From JAPHSX01 sp050298555 (lineage in GTDB: Bacteria; Pseudomonadota; Gammaproteobacteria; Thiohalomonadales; Thiohalomonadaceae), in contig JBNKUL010000072.1 of the NCBI GenBank assembly GCA_050298555.1, forward strand, positions 1 through 25,327: a DNA stretch of 25,327 nucleotides, written 5' to 3'. Positions 1 through 7,652 of the stretch are shown here, one piece after another. How positions within the stretch are numbered: position 1 is the first letter of the stretch; every line of letters begins with the position of its first letter. The notes beneath the pieces were generated by a model. That model was given only the letters and a program-made list of their open reading frames with translations, was not told the origin of the DNA and ran no database searches. Made by a program: the position numbers and the translations under genes.

Positions 1-18
1 GCTGAGGCGAACCTCAGC
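1..18 (-). terminator. Hairpin with UUCG loop downstream of the porin gene
   Basis: Read on the minus strand this is a perfect 7-bp stem, GCTGAGG / CCTCAGC, closed by a TTCG tetraloop, starting 29 bases after the porin stop codon. UUCG-capped GC stems are common in intrinsic terminators. Any U-tract would lie beyond the window edge, so the terminator call is probable rather than shown. Confidence 0.6.
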
Positions 19-47
19 GGGTTTCGAGCTTTAGCCAGGTGCGCTAA

Positions 48-695
48 TTACAGCTCGAAGCCCTTGCTCACGCCGAGCCAGAACTTGGTCTCGCCAACGG
101 TAGCGGCATCGCTGTTGGTGACATTGGCACTGACGTTGAAGCCTTCGAAGTCCTTGCTGATACCAACACCGAAGTCAGTAACTTCGGCCTCGAGCTCACG
201 GCCGAGGTGAACGTTCAGGACGATATCTTCAGGCAGCATGTCGGCCATTTCTACGCCGAACTCAATGTATTTGGCATCGTTCTCGCCCAGGTAGAGGCCG
301 GCGCTGTAGATGTCCATGGAGCCGGTCAGGAAGACCTCATTGGCGCTGTCATCATTTGAGTCGGTGTACAGGGTGTGCTTGACGCCGGCGTCGTAAGCGA
401 TGTCACCGACCTCATTGGCAAAGCCGGCAACCAGGTCGATCTGCAGGCCGTCAGTAGCACCAGTATCATAAGTCGAGCCCCAGGCATTCAGGTGAACACC
501 GGTGTCCATGTTGAAATCGACACCGCCCTGTACGGCGAACTTGTCATCGCTCATGGTGAGGCCGCGATCAACGTAGTTGGTTACCGCGCCAACATTGGCG
601 CTCAGCTCGCCGTCCATCGCCAGGGCAGCGCCGCCGGTCATGGTGCCGGCAGCCAGGATCGCAGTCGCGACGAGGGACTTGGTCATCTTCTTCAT
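48..695 (-). CDS. TorF family putative outer-membrane porin
   Basis: 215-residue exported protein. Residues 1-26 form a Sec signal peptide (basic MKKMTK, hydrophobic core, cleavage after ALA). The mature part is an alternating-polarity beta pattern rich in Gly, Asp and aromatic residues, with an early segment GAVTNYVDRGLTMSDD typical of the Gcw_chp/TorF family of small outer-membrane beta barrels. The ATG at 695 is preferred because AAGGAG lies 7 bases upstream; a TTG six codons earlier is possible but has no ribosome site of its own. Family members often sit beside glnK-amtB, and the next gene in this direction is outside the window, so a link to ammonium uptake cannot be checked. The substrate is unknown. 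Its base composition is less GC-extreme than its neighbours, as expected for an abundant porin. Confidence 0.8.
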   Translation of the reverse strand: MKKMTKSLVATAILAAGTMTGGAALAMDGELSANVGAVTNYVDRGLTMSDDKFAVQGGVDFNMDTGVHLNAWGSTYDTGATDGLQIDLVAGFANEVGDIAYDAGVKHTLYTDSNDDSANEVFLTGSMDIYSAGLYLGENDAKYIEFGVEMADMLPEDIVLNVHLGRELEAEVTDFGVGISKDFEGFNVSANVTNSDAATVGETKFWLGVSKGFEL

Positions 696-824
696 CAAAG
701 AACTCCTTATCAATAAGATTGTTGTTTATCGTTTAAAATCAAAGCCGTACCACATGCATGCACCCGATTCGACATGGCGCCGCATATTACCCGTTTTGGT
801 GCAATTAGGGAACTAATGCCCATT

Positions 825-841
825 TGGGAGGCTTCCTCCCA
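825..841. repeat. 17-base perfect inverted repeat in the porin/ubiK divergent spacer
   Basis: The sequence TGGGAGGCTTCCTCCCA is a 7-bp inverted repeat around a CTT centre. It lies in the 207-base spacer between the porin start (695) and the ubiK start (903), about 60 bases before ubiK. It could be an operator for a dimeric regulator or a hairpin in the ubiK leader. I could not place convincing -35/-10 boxes for either gene in this spacer. Confidence 0.4.
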
Positions 842-902
842 TATTGAAGATCGGTGCCGAGCAGGTATCATGTCCCCCTCATCTATAACTGGTCACGCCT
901 CA

Positions 903-1148
903 ATGAACCCCCAACTCATCGATACCATCCTCAAACGCTTCGCTACCACCCTGCCGCCGGGCGCCGACGTGCTGAAGGAGGACCTGGAGAAGGGGCTGCG
1001 CTCCGCACTGCACTCCGCCTTCGACAAGCTCGACCTGGTCACCCGCGAAGAGTTCGAGGTGCAGGCCCAGGTGCTGGCACGCAGCCGTGCCAAGCTGGAG
1101 CAGCTGGAGAAGACGGTGGCCGAGCTGGAGGCTAAACTCAACAACTAG
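903..1148 (+). CDS. ubiK: Ubiquinone biosynthesis accessory factor UbiK
   Basis: 81-residue cytoplasmic protein of the BMFP/YqiC family. It assists assembly of the soluble Ubi complex and associates with membranes. The central segment DLVTREEFEVQAQVLARSR matches the conserved family block, and the C-terminal LEQLEKTVAELEAKL is the expected coiled coil. The start at 903 is chosen because the N-terminus (MNPQLIDTILKRF) aligns with known UbiK proteins. An in-frame ATG at 870 would add 11 residues that do not look conserved. No clear Shine-Dalgarno precedes 903. It is followed 39 bases later by comM on the same strand, a common gammaproteobacterial arrangement. Confidence 0.88.
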   Translation: MNPQLIDTILKRFATTLPPGADVLKEDLEKGLRSALHSAFDKLDLVTREEFEVQAQVLARSRAKLEQLEKTVAELEAKLNN

Positions 1149-1187
1149 CCCGCCGCTACGGACCACCCTCAACATGGAAAGGAAGCC

Positions 1188-2693
1188 ATGTCACTCGCCA
1201 CCATTCACTCCCGTGCCACCGTTGGCATCACCGCCCCCGCGGTCACCGTAGAGGTCCACCTGGCCAACGGCCTGCCCGCCCTCAATATCGTCGGCCTGCC
1301 CGAGGCGGCGGTGAAGGAGAGCAAGGACCGGGTGCGCGCAGCGCTGCAGAACGCACAGTTCGAGTTCCCCACCCGGCGCATCACCGTCAACCTCGCCCCC
1401 GCCGACCTGCCCAAGGAGGGGGGCGGTTTCGACCTGCCCATCGCGCTGGGCATCCTTGCCGCCTCGGGGCAGATCCCCGGCGATAAGCTGGATCACTATG
1501 AGTTCATCGGCGAGCTGGCCCTCTCCGGCGAGCTGCGGGCGGTGCGGGGAGTGCTACCAGTGGCGCTGCAGGCACGGCAGACGGGGCGTACCCTGGTACT
1601 GCCGCAACAGAACGGCGCCGAGGCGGCACTGATACCCGATGCCGCCATACAGCCCGCCGACCACCTGCTGGCGATCTGCGCCCATTTGCACGGTCAACGG
1701 CCCCTCCCCTTCGCTGAAGCCGTTCGCGCTGCCGCCCCGCCCCACTACCCGGACCTGGCCGAGGTCTACGGCCAGCACCAGGCTCGTCGCGCACTGGAGA
1801 TCGCCGCCACCGGTAACCACAGCCTGCTGTTCTATGGTCCGCCCGGCACCGGTAAGACCATGCTGGCGAGCCGCCTGCCCGGCATCCTGCCGCCGATGAG
1901 TGAGGATGAGGCGATAGAGAGCGCGGTGATCGCCTCGGTGAGCGAACAGGGCTTTCAGGCAGAGAACTGGGGCCGTCACCCCTACCGCTCACCCCACCAC
2001 ACCGCCTCCGCCGTCGCCCTGGTGGGCGGCGGCAGCACCCCGCGCCCCGGCGAGATCTCGCTGGCCCATCAGGGGGTGCTGTTCCTCGACGAGCTGCCGG
2101 AGTTCGACCGCAAGGTGCTGGAGGTGCTGCGCGAACCGCTGGAGTCGGGCCACATCACCATCTCCCGCGCCGCGCGCCAGGCAGAGTTTCCCGCCCGTTT
2201 CCAGCTGGTGGCGGCGATGAACCCCTGCCCCTGCGGCTACCTCGGCCACCCCAACGGCCGCTGCCGTTGCACCGCCGAACAGGTGGCCCGCTACCGCGCC
2301 CGCCTCTCGGGGCCGCTGCTCGATCGCATCGATATGCACGTGGAGGTGCCGCCGCTACCCCGGGGCACCCTGCAGCAGCAACAGCAGATGGAGGGGAGCG
2401 CAGCGATCAGGGAGCGGGTGAGCCGCTGCCGCCAGCGCCAGGTCGCCCTGCGCGGCAAGGCCAACAGCCGCCTCGACAACAGCGAACTGAAGCGCTTCTG
2501 TACCCTGAATAAAACTGAGGCACAGCTGCTGGAACAGGCCACCGAACGGCTGGGGCTCTCGGCCCGTGCCCATCAACGCATATTAAGGCTGGCGCGCACC
2601 ATCGCCGATATGGAGGGGGTAGAGGGGATTGGGGTGAAACACCTCAGCGAGGCGATTGGCTACCGCAGGCTGGATCGGCAGCAGCCGAGCTAA
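1188..2693 (+). CDS. comM: ComM / YifB family AAA+ ATPase (Mg-chelatase-like helicase)
   Basis: 501 residues, the usual family length. ComM is a hexameric helicase that promotes branch migration during natural transformation and recombination; annotations as magnesium chelatase are misleading. The N-terminal S5-like domain covers about residues 1-170. The AAA+ core follows, with Walker A GPPGTGKT at 217-224 and Walker B VLFLDELPEF (D301, E302). A Cys cluster CPCGYLGHPNGRCRC (C347, C349, C359, C361) and a C-terminal Mg_chelatase_C domain (about 400-495) complete it. The ribosome site is AAGGA just before the ATG. It probably shares a transcript with ubiK. Its stop overlaps the end of a convergent small reading frame. 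Confidence 0.95.
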   Translation: MSLATIHSRATVGITAPAVTVEVHLANGLPALNIVGLPEAAVKESKDRVRAALQNAQFEFPTRRITVNLAPADLPKEGGGFDLPIALGILAASGQIPGDKLDHYEFIGELALSGELRAVRGVLPVALQARQTGRTLVLPQQNGAEAALIPDAAIQPADHLLAICAHLHGQRPLPFAEAVRAAAPPHYPDLAEVYGQHQARRALEIAATGNHSLLFYGPPGTGKTMLASRLPGILPPMSEDEAIESAVIASVSEQGFQAENWGRHPYRSPHHTASAVALVGGGSTPRPGEISLAHQGVLFLDELPEFDRKVLEVLREPLESGHITISRAARQAEFPARFQLVAAMNPCPCGYLGHPNGRCRCTAEQVARYRARLSGPLLDRIDMHVEVPPLPRGTLQQQQQMEGSAAIRERVSRCRQRQVALRGKANSRLDNSELKRFCTLNKTEAQLLEQATERLGLSARAHQRILRLARTIADMEGVEGIGVKHLSEAIGYRRLDRQQPS

Positions 2694-2914
2694 ACGAAGA
2701 GTGTCTCCAGCAGTGCGACGACGGAACCGGGATAGAGGTAGAGGCCACCGCCACTAAGCAGTACCAGCAACAGCCACCAGCGCAGACGGCTGCGCCGGTG
2801 AGGGGTAAAAAGGGGCCTCCTGCTCCAGTCGCGATCATCCAGGCGGTTCGGTCTGCGCACGGGCAATTCCACACAAAGCTTATGGATTAGACGCGACACT
2901 ATGCCGCAATGCAC
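2690..2914 (-). CDS. Possible small single-pass membrane protein
   Basis: 74 codons on the minus strand from a GTG, ending 4 bases inside the 3' end of comM. The product has a basic, arginine-rich N-terminal half (VRRPNRLDDRDW, HRRSRLRWW), one hydrophobic helix at about residues 47-61 (WWLLLVLLSGGGLYL), and a short tail. Codon choice (CTG, CGC, GTC, GGC) looks like that of neighbouring real genes, and the positive-inside charge pattern is sensible. There is no good Shine-Dalgarno and the start is uncertain; a GTG at about codon 15 is an alternative. I do not recognise a family. Apart from this frame, the stretch between comM and rep (2694-3030) holds only the rep promoter region. Confidence 0.4.
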   Translation of the reverse strand: MHCGIVSRLIHKLCVELPVRRPNRLDDRDWSRRPLFTPHRRSRLRWWLLLVLLSGGGLYLYPGSVVALLETLFV

Positions 2915-2988
2915 CGTTGCGGTAAAGGCACGGCTTCACACTATCCGTATTCCCCGTTATGAGGGGTACACCACTCACGCCCCTCCCC

Positions 2989-2997
2989 TGCTACAAT
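2989..2997 (+). promoter_or_regulatory. Extended -10 promoter for rep
   Basis: TGCTACAAT is an extended -10 (TG-n-TACAAT, five of six matches to TATAAT). It would start transcription near 3004, leaving a leader of about 27 bases before the rep GTG. There is no good -35 hexamer, as is usual for extended -10 promoters. A similar GGCTACAAT stands at the same distance before rph. Confidence 0.5.
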
Positions 2998-3030
2998 GCG
3001 CCTCCGGTTTACCTGAGTACCCCTGTTCCC

Positions 3031-5040
3031 GTGTCCGACCTCAATCCCAGACAGAAAGAAGCAGTCCGCTACATCGACGGCCCCCTACTGGTGCTGGCGG
3101 GTGCCGGCTCGGGCAAGACGCGGGTCATCACGCAGAAGATCGCCTACCTGATCCAGAGCTGCGGCATCAACGCCCAGCACATCGCCGCCGTCACCTTCAC
3201 CAACAAGGCGGCACGCGAAATGAAGGAGCGTGTCGGTCAGCTGCTGGGCGGCAAGGAGGGCAAGGGGCTGCGCGTCTCCACCTTCCACACCCTGGGACTG
3301 GACATCATCCGCCGCGAACTCGCCACCCTGGGCTACAAGGCGGGCTTCTCCATCTTCGATGCCGCCGACAGCGCCGCCCTCATTCGCGAGCTACTGCGCA
3401 AGGAGGCGGCAGGCGAGGAGATGGAGAAGGAGGTACAGCGCCACATCTCCAACTGGAAGAACGCCTTCGTCACCCCGGAGCAGGCCCTGGCCACGGCGGA
3501 AGATGCGCTGGCCCACGCCTCCGCCATCCTCTACGAGGCCTACAACCGTCACCTCAAGGCCTACAATGCGGTCGACTTCGACGACCTCATCATGCTGCCG
3601 GTACTGCTGTTCGAGCAGCACCCCGAGGTGCTGGAGCGCTGGCAGCAGCGCATTCGTTATCTCTGCGTGGACGAGTACCAGGACACCAACGCCACCCAGT
3701 ATCGCCTGGTCAAACTGCTGATCGGCCAGCTCGGCCGCCTCACCGTGGTGGGCGACGACGACCAGTCGATCTACGCCTGGCGCGGTGCCCAGCCGGAGAA
3801 CCTGGCGCTGCTGAAGGAGGACTTTCCAGGCCTCAAGGTGATCAAGCTGGAGCAGAACTACCGCTCCATGGGACGCATCCTCAAGGCGGCCAATCAGCTC
3901 ATCGACCACAACCCCCACGTCTTCGACAAGAAGCTGTGGAGCGACCTCGGCTACGGCGACCCCATCAAGGTGGTAGTGGCCGCCGACGAACAGGACGAGG
4001 CGCTCAAGGTCGCCTCCGCCATCATCCACATGCGGCTGCAGCACAAGGTCGACTACAAAGACTGCGCCATCCTCTACCGCGGCAACCACCAGAGCCGGCT
4101 GTTCGAAAAGGTGCTGCGCGAGCACCGCATCCCCTACGTCCTCTCCGGCGGCACCTCCTTCTTCTCCCACACCGAGGTGAAGGACATCATGGCCTACCTG
4201 CAACTGCTGGTGAATCCGGACAACGACACCGCCTTCCTGCGCGTGATCAACACCCCGCGGCGCGAGCTGGGCGCCGCCACCATCGAGAAATTGGGCGCCT
4301 ACGCTACCATGCGCGGCATCAGCCTGTTCGCCGCCAGCTTCGAGATGGGGCTGCGCGAACACCTCAGCGAACGGGCGATGGAGCGCCTCTCCCGCTTCAC
4401 CCACTGGGTGGTCGACATCGGCGACCGCGGCCGCCGCGGCGACCCCATCAAGGCCGCCCGCGACCTGGTGCGCGACATCGACTACCAGAGCTGGCTCAAC
4501 GACTCGAGCAAGGACCTCAAACAGGCCGAGCGGCGCATGGGTAATGTGGAGGAGCTGCTCGGCTGGCTGGGACGCATGGCCGAGGAGCCGGAAAACGCCG
4601 GCGCCGGCCTCACCGAACTGGTGGCACGCATGAGCCTGATGGACATCCTCGAGCGGCAGAACGAGGAGGAGGACGGCGACCACGTGCGCATGATGACCCT
4701 GCACGCCTCCAAGGGTCTGGAGTTCCCCCACGTCTTCCTTGCCGGGATGGAGGAGGAGCTGCTGCCCCACCGCGTCTCCATCGAGGAGGACAACATCGAA
4801 GAGGAGCGTCGCCTCGCCTACGTCGGCATCACCCGCGCCCAGCGCACCCTCACCATGACCCTCGCCGCAAGGCGTCGCCGCGCCGGCGAGCTGGTGCGTT
4901 GCGAGCCGAGCCGCTTCCTTAGCGAACTACCGGAAGACGATTTGAGCTGGGAGGGTAAAGGGGTTGAGGTACCTGAGGAGGTCAGACAGGAGCGGGGCAA
5001 GGCGCACTTGGCCAACCTGAAGGGGCTGCTGGGGGGCTAG
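3031..5040 (+). CDS. rep: ATP-dependent DNA helicase Rep (UvrD/Rep superfamily 1)
   Basis: 669 residues; E. coli Rep has 673. It is a 3'-5' single-strand translocase that clears proteins ahead of forks and helps restart replication. Motifs in order: Walker A AGAGSGKT (23-30); AAVTFTNKAAREMKERV (motif Ia, about 52-68); motif II DEYQDTN (214-220); motif III VVGDDDQSIYAWRGA (about 239-253); motif V TLHASKGLEFPHVF; motif VI RLAYVGITRAQ. The GTG at 3031 is chosen because the sequence from there (SDLNPRQKEAV) aligns with the Rep N-terminus. The in-frame sequence upstream to 2959 is proline-rich and overlaps the predicted promoter. The ribosome site is weak. Confidence 0.94.
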   Translation: MSDLNPRQKEAVRYIDGPLLVLAGAGSGKTRVITQKIAYLIQSCGINAQHIAAVTFTNKAAREMKERVGQLLGGKEGKGLRVSTFHTLGLDIIRRELATLGYKAGFSIFDAADSAALIRELLRKEAAGEEMEKEVQRHISNWKNAFVTPEQALATAEDALAHASAILYEAYNRHLKAYNAVDFDDLIMLPVLLFEQHPEVLERWQQRIRYLCVDEYQDTNATQYRLVKLLIGQLGRLTVVGDDDQSIYAWRGAQPENLALLKEDFPGLKVIKLEQNYRSMGRILKAANQLIDHNPHVFDKKLWSDLGYGDPIKVVVAADEQDEALKVASAIIHMRLQHKVDYKDCAILYRGNHQSRLFEKVLREHRIPYVLSGGTSFFSHTEVKDIMAYLQLLVNPDNDTAFLRVINTPRRELGAATIEKLGAYATMRGISLFAASFEMGLREHLSERAMERLSRFTHWVVDIGDRGRRGDPIKAARDLVRDIDYQSWLNDSSKDLKQAERRMGNVEELLGWLGRMAEEPENAGAGLTELVARMSLMDILERQNEEEDGDHVRMMTLHASKGLEFPHVFLAGMEEELLPHRVSIEEDNIEEERRLAYVGITRAQRTLTMTLAARRRRAGELVRCEPSRFLSELPEDDLSWEGKGVEVPEEVRQERGKAHLANLKGLLGG

Positions 5041-5047
5041 GGCCCCC
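5032..5047 (+). terminator. GC hairpin at the rep stop codon
   Basis: GGGGGC / GCCCCC forms a 6-bp stem with loop TAGG spanning the rep stop codon, followed by only ATTTC. The stem is strong but the U-tract is poor, so it may be a weak terminator or an mRNA 3' end stabiliser. Confidence 0.3.
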
Positions 5048-5107
5048 ATTTCAGCCGAATAACCCTACAAAACCCAAGCAATAAACTCAGATTTATCTTA
5101 CAGACAG

Positions 5108-5151
5108 CTCCCTGTACACGTGGCATCTTGTGTAGCGGATATTTCAGGGAG
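5108..5151 (+). promoter_or_regulatory. Leader hairpin that can cover the receiver gene's ribosome site
   Basis: CTCCCTG (5108-5114) is complementary to CAGGGAG (5145-5151), and the second arm contains the Shine-Dalgarno AGGGAG of the next gene. Directly inside, TACAC (5115-5119) pairs with GTGTA (5130-5134) around a 10-base loop. The fold is therefore a 12-bp interrupted stem with a 10-base bulge on the 3' side. In this fold the ribosome site is buried, which suggests translational control. The pairing is seen in the sequence; the regulation is inference. Confidence 0.4.
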
Positions 5152-5158
5152 TGAGTTT

Positions 5159-5542
5159 ATGTATGGCGTAAAAGCGGTTCTTTGTGTCGATGACGACCGT
5201 CTGTCGCGAACCTTATTGCGACGCTCTATCGAACGCCTGAGCTGGTGCCGCGTGCTTTCTGCCGCAAACGGCATAGAGGGGCAGGAAATTCTGCGCAAGA
5301 TTCCCATCGACCTGGTCATCCTCGACTATGACCTTGGCGACATGACCGGCATGCAGGTTTGCGAGGCGATGAGCAGGAGTCAGGTCAATGCCGACACACC
5401 GGTCATCATCTCATCGGTCATCGACAGCTCTGATATCCGCAAACAGATCAACTACGGCAATATCGTTAAGGTGGTACAAAAGCCCTATGCCGTAAACCAG
5501 CTACACGAAGATATTCAAAGTACCCTGGGCATCCTCTGCTGA
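5159..5542 (+). CDS. Single-domain response regulator (CheY-like receiver)
   Basis: 127 residues comprising one receiver domain and no output domain. The acidic pocket is D11-D12 (VDDDR), the phospho-acceptor is D56 (LVILDYD), the switch Ser is S85 or S86 (VIISSV), and the conserved Lys is K108 (VQKPY). All residues for phosphorylation are present. The ATG at 5159 has AGGGAG 7 bases upstream. A GTG at 5120 would add 13 residues but lies in the loop of the leader hairpin. No histidine kinase is adjacent, so its partner is unknown. It may work by protein contact, as CheY, Spo0F or phosphorelay intermediates do. Confidence 0.85.
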   Translation: MYGVKAVLCVDDDRLSRTLLRRSIERLSWCRVLSAANGIEGQEILRKIPIDLVILDYDLGDMTGMQVCEAMSRSQVNADTPVIISSVIDSSDIRKQINYGNIVKVVQKPYAVNQLHEDIQSTLGILC

Positions 5543-5686
5543 CACCCCCTGCTGTCTATCACCCCCTTTTTTTCACCTCACCATTCACCGAAGTTAGCGC
5601 CCGGGTTTCACTCTCCCCTGTGGTAGCCTTATGCCCTTTGCGCCACCTCCAAATGACGCTGGAAAGGTAACCAGGAAGAGACAACG

Positions 5687-6214
5687 ATGAAACTCAACGA
5701 ACAAGACCGCGACAAGGTGATCGAAGAGATCGCCGCCAGCCAGCAACGTATCCTGGAGACCTTCGTCCCCACCATCATCGCCGTCGGTCTCATCGCCATC
5801 GCCGACCGCGAGACCTTCGCCACCATCACCCTGGTCTGCGCCTTCGTGGTGCTGTTCGGCGCCAGCCTCTACATCGCCAGCCTGAGCTACAAGATCTTCC
5901 GCAACGCCACCTTCCTGCGCGCCCTCAGCGACACCCGCCCACCGGGCGACACCGTACACTGGGAGAACATGCTGGCCCGCTTCAACCAGGAGCAGACGCC
6001 CCCCGGCATCATCGGCTATGAGACCCGCACCATCGCCGTCATCTTCATGGTCTTCTCCCTCGCCTTTATCTATATGTTCTACGAAATCGACCTGGCGATG
6101 AGCCTGCTCTTCGGCGCCCTGCTCTTCATCGTCGGCCTGCGCATCTACCTCATCCCGCGCCACGCCGCGCACTACCATAAGCAGTGGCTGGCGATCCTTA
6201 ACGGCGAGGGATAG
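5687..6214 (+). CDS. Hypothetical four-helix inner-membrane protein
   Basis: 175 residues. An amphipathic charged N-terminus (MKLNEQDRDKVIEEIAASQQ) precedes four hydrophobic segments at about 24-39, 44-64, 115-132 and 136-154. The 50-residue hydrophilic loop between helices 2 and 3 contains DTRPPGDTVHWENMLARFNQEQTPP in two stretches of polar residues, and the tail is basic and histidine-rich (RHAAHYHKQW). There is no signal peptide. A weak AGGAAGAG precedes the ATG. I do not recognise a characterised family. It stands alone between the receiver gene and rph, with a hairpin after it. Confidence 0.75.
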   Translation: MKLNEQDRDKVIEEIAASQQRILETFVPTIIAVGLIAIADRETFATITLVCAFVVLFGASLYIASLSYKIFRNATFLRALSDTRPPGDTVHWENMLARFNQEQTPPGIIGYETRTIAVIFMVFSLAFIYMFYEIDLAMSLLFGALLFIVGLRIYLIPRHAAHYHKQWLAILNGEG

Positions 6215-6226
6215 CGCAACAGAGGC

Positions 6227-6243
6227 GGGCACCGATGGTGCCC
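6227..6243 (+). terminator. Hairpin between the membrane-protein gene and rph
   Basis: GGGCACC / GGTGCCC is a perfect 7-bp stem with a GAT loop, 13 bases after the stop codon at 6212-6214. No U-run follows, so intrinsic termination would be inefficient. It separates the membrane protein gene from the rph promoter. Confidence 0.35.
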
Positions 6244-6258
6244 ACCCTGCACACTGGC

Positions 6259-6264
6259 TACAAT
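6259..6264 (+). promoter_or_regulatory. -10 box for the rph operon
   Basis: TACAAT in the context GGCTACAATAGCGG lies 36 bases before the rph start, giving a leader of about 29 bases. No convincing -35 is visible at 17 bases. The element resembles the rep -10 both in sequence and in distance to the start. Confidence 0.4.
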
Positions 6265-6299
6265 AGCGGCCTCACTACCCCGACAGAGAGGCACACCCC

Positions 6300-7034
6300 A
6301 TGCGCCCCAGCGGCAGACAGCCCGACGAACTGCGTCAAATCAGCATCACCCGCAACTACACCAAACACGCCGAGGGTTCGGTGCTGGTGGAGTTTGGCGA
6401 CACCAAAGTGATCTGCACCGCCACGGTGGAGGAGCGTGTCCCCGGCTGGCTGCGCGGCAAGGGGCAGGGCTGGGTCACCGCTGAGTACGGCATGCTGCCG
6501 CGTGCCACCGGCAAGCGCACCGGGCGCGAGGCCTCCCACGGCAAGCAGGGGGGGCGCACCATGGAGATCCAGCGCCTCATCGCCCGCTCCCTGCGCGCGG
6601 TGGTAGACCTCAAGGCGCTGGGCGAGCGCATTATCACCGTCGACTGTGACGTGATTCAGGCCGACGGCGGCACCCGCACCGCCTCCATCACCGGCGGCTA
6701 CGTCGCCCTGGCCGATGCCATCGCCTTCCTCAAGCGCGAGAAGGGGCTGAAGAAGGAGCCGCTACACGGCCAGGTCGCCTCGGTCTCTGTCGGCGTCTAC
6801 GAAGGCGTCGCAGTACTGGATCTCGACTACCCGGAGGACTCCAGCGCCGAGACCGACATGAATGTGGTGATGAACGATGGCGGCGCCTTCATTGAGGTAC
6901 AGGGCACCGCCGAAGGACACGCCTTCCGCCGCGAGGAGCTCGACGCGATGCTGGCGCTGGCGGAGAAGGGAATCAAGGAGCTCATTGACTACCAAAGCGA
7001 GGCATTGAGTGACGATAGCTGGAGGGAGTTGTAA
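6300..7034 (+). CDS. rph: Ribonuclease PH
   Basis: 244 residues, close to the usual 238. This phosphorolytic 3'-5' exoribonuclease trims tRNA 3' ends. The N-terminus MRPSGRQPDELRQISITRNY is family-typical. The conserved block GKQGGRTMEIQRLIARSLR includes R86, and GGTRTASITGG carries the phosphate-binding G124-T125-R126. GAGAGG lies 8 bases upstream of the ATG. Its stop overlaps the rdgB start (TAATG), so the two are translationally coupled. It leads the run rph-rdgB-hemW-rof-small membrane protein. Confidence 0.96.
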   Translation: MRPSGRQPDELRQISITRNYTKHAEGSVLVEFGDTKVICTATVEERVPGWLRGKGQGWVTAEYGMLPRATGKRTGREASHGKQGGRTMEIQRLIARSLRAVVDLKALGERIITVDCDVIQADGGTRTASITGGYVALADAIAFLKREKGLKKEPLHGQVASVSVGVYEGVAVLDLDYPEDSSAETDMNVVMNDGGAFIEVQGTAEGHAFRREELDAMLALAEKGIKELIDYQSEALSDDSWREL

Positions 7035-7621
7035 TGAAGAAGATCGTTCTGGCCAGCGGCAATCAGGGCAAGGTGCGCGAGTTCAACCAGCTGCTCGGCG
7101 AACTTGATATAGAGGTCGTACCGCAGACCGAGTTCGGTGTGCCGGAGGCCGAGGAGACTGGCCTCACCTTTGTGGAGAATGCCATCATCAAGGCACGCAA
7201 CGCCGCCGCCCACACCGGCCTGCCAGCCATCGCCGACGACTCGGGACTGGAGGTGGATGCACTGAAGGGCGCCCCCGGTATCTACTCGGCGCGCTACGCC
7301 GGCGCCAGCGCCAGTGACGAGGAGAACTGGAGAAAGCTGCTCACCGAACTGGAAGGCGTGGAACAGGCCGATCGCACCGCCCGCTTCCAGTGCCTGCTGG
7401 TACTGATGGAACACGACAGGGATCCCACCCCCATCATCTGCCAGGGCAGCTGGGAGGGACGCATCACCACGGCGCCGCAGGGTGAAAACGGTTTTGGTTA
7501 CGACCCGGTGTTTTATGTGCCGGAGCACAACTGCACTTCAGCGGAGCTGAGCCCTGAGCAGAAAAATGCCTTAAGCCACCGTGGCCAGGCGCTGCAGAAG
7601 CTGTTGCAGGCAATGAAGTAA
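7034..7621 (+). CDS. rdgB: XTP/dITP diphosphatase (RdgB/HAM1)
   Basis: 195 residues, full length. It hydrolyses non-canonical purine triphosphates (dITP, XTP) to the monophosphates and so protects DNA from hypoxanthine incorporation. Motifs: SGNQGKVREF near the N-terminus (substrate loop), ADDSGLEVDAL with D68-D69 (metal and catalysis), GFGYDPVF, and SHRGQAL near the C-terminus. The start overlaps the rph stop by one base, and the ribosome site GGAGGGAG lies inside the end of rph. Pairing with rph is widely conserved. Confidence 0.95.
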   Translation: MKKIVLASGNQGKVREFNQLLGELDIEVVPQTEFGVPEAEETGLTFVENAIIKARNAAAHTGLPAIADDSGLEVDALKGAPGIYSARYAGASASDEENWRKLLTELEGVEQADRTARFQCLLVLMEHDRDPTPIICQGSWEGRITTAPQGENGFGYDPVFYVPEHNCTSAELSPEQKNALSHRGQALQKLLQAMK

Positions 7622-7624
7622 CCG

Positions 7625-7643
7625 GGCGGGACATCGTCCCGCC
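7625..7643 (+). promoter_or_regulatory. 8-bp hairpin between rdgB and hemW
   Basis: GGCGGGAC / GTCCCGCC is a perfect 8-bp stem with an ATC loop, followed by GTTTG and the hemW ATG at 7653. It occupies the position where a Shine-Dalgarno should be. It could be a weak terminator or attenuator, or could tune hemW expression relative to rdgB. Confidence 0.35.
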
Positions 7644-7652
7644 GTTTGTATC

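Noticed and set aside
740..803. Possible sigma-54 promoter and NtrC site before the porin gene
   Set aside because: One half-site TGGTGCA (797-803) is perfect, but the other half does not match. The best -24/-12 (TGGTACG followed by TTGA) has the wrong spacing, so nitrogen control is not supported.
2371..2391. Run of Gln codons in comM
   Set aside because: A short polar linker before the C-terminal domain; such runs are common there and the frame is intact.
2901..4544. Long plus-strand open frame overlapping rep
   Set aside because: It is the out-of-frame shadow of rep in GC-rich DNA, with Arg/Gly/Pro-rich low-complexity translation and no motifs.
3391..4770. 459-codon minus-strand open frame antisense to rep
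   Set aside because: It mirrors rep codon structure, has a biased composition rich in His, Val, Gly and Leu, and shows no family features; rep itself carries all helicase motifs.
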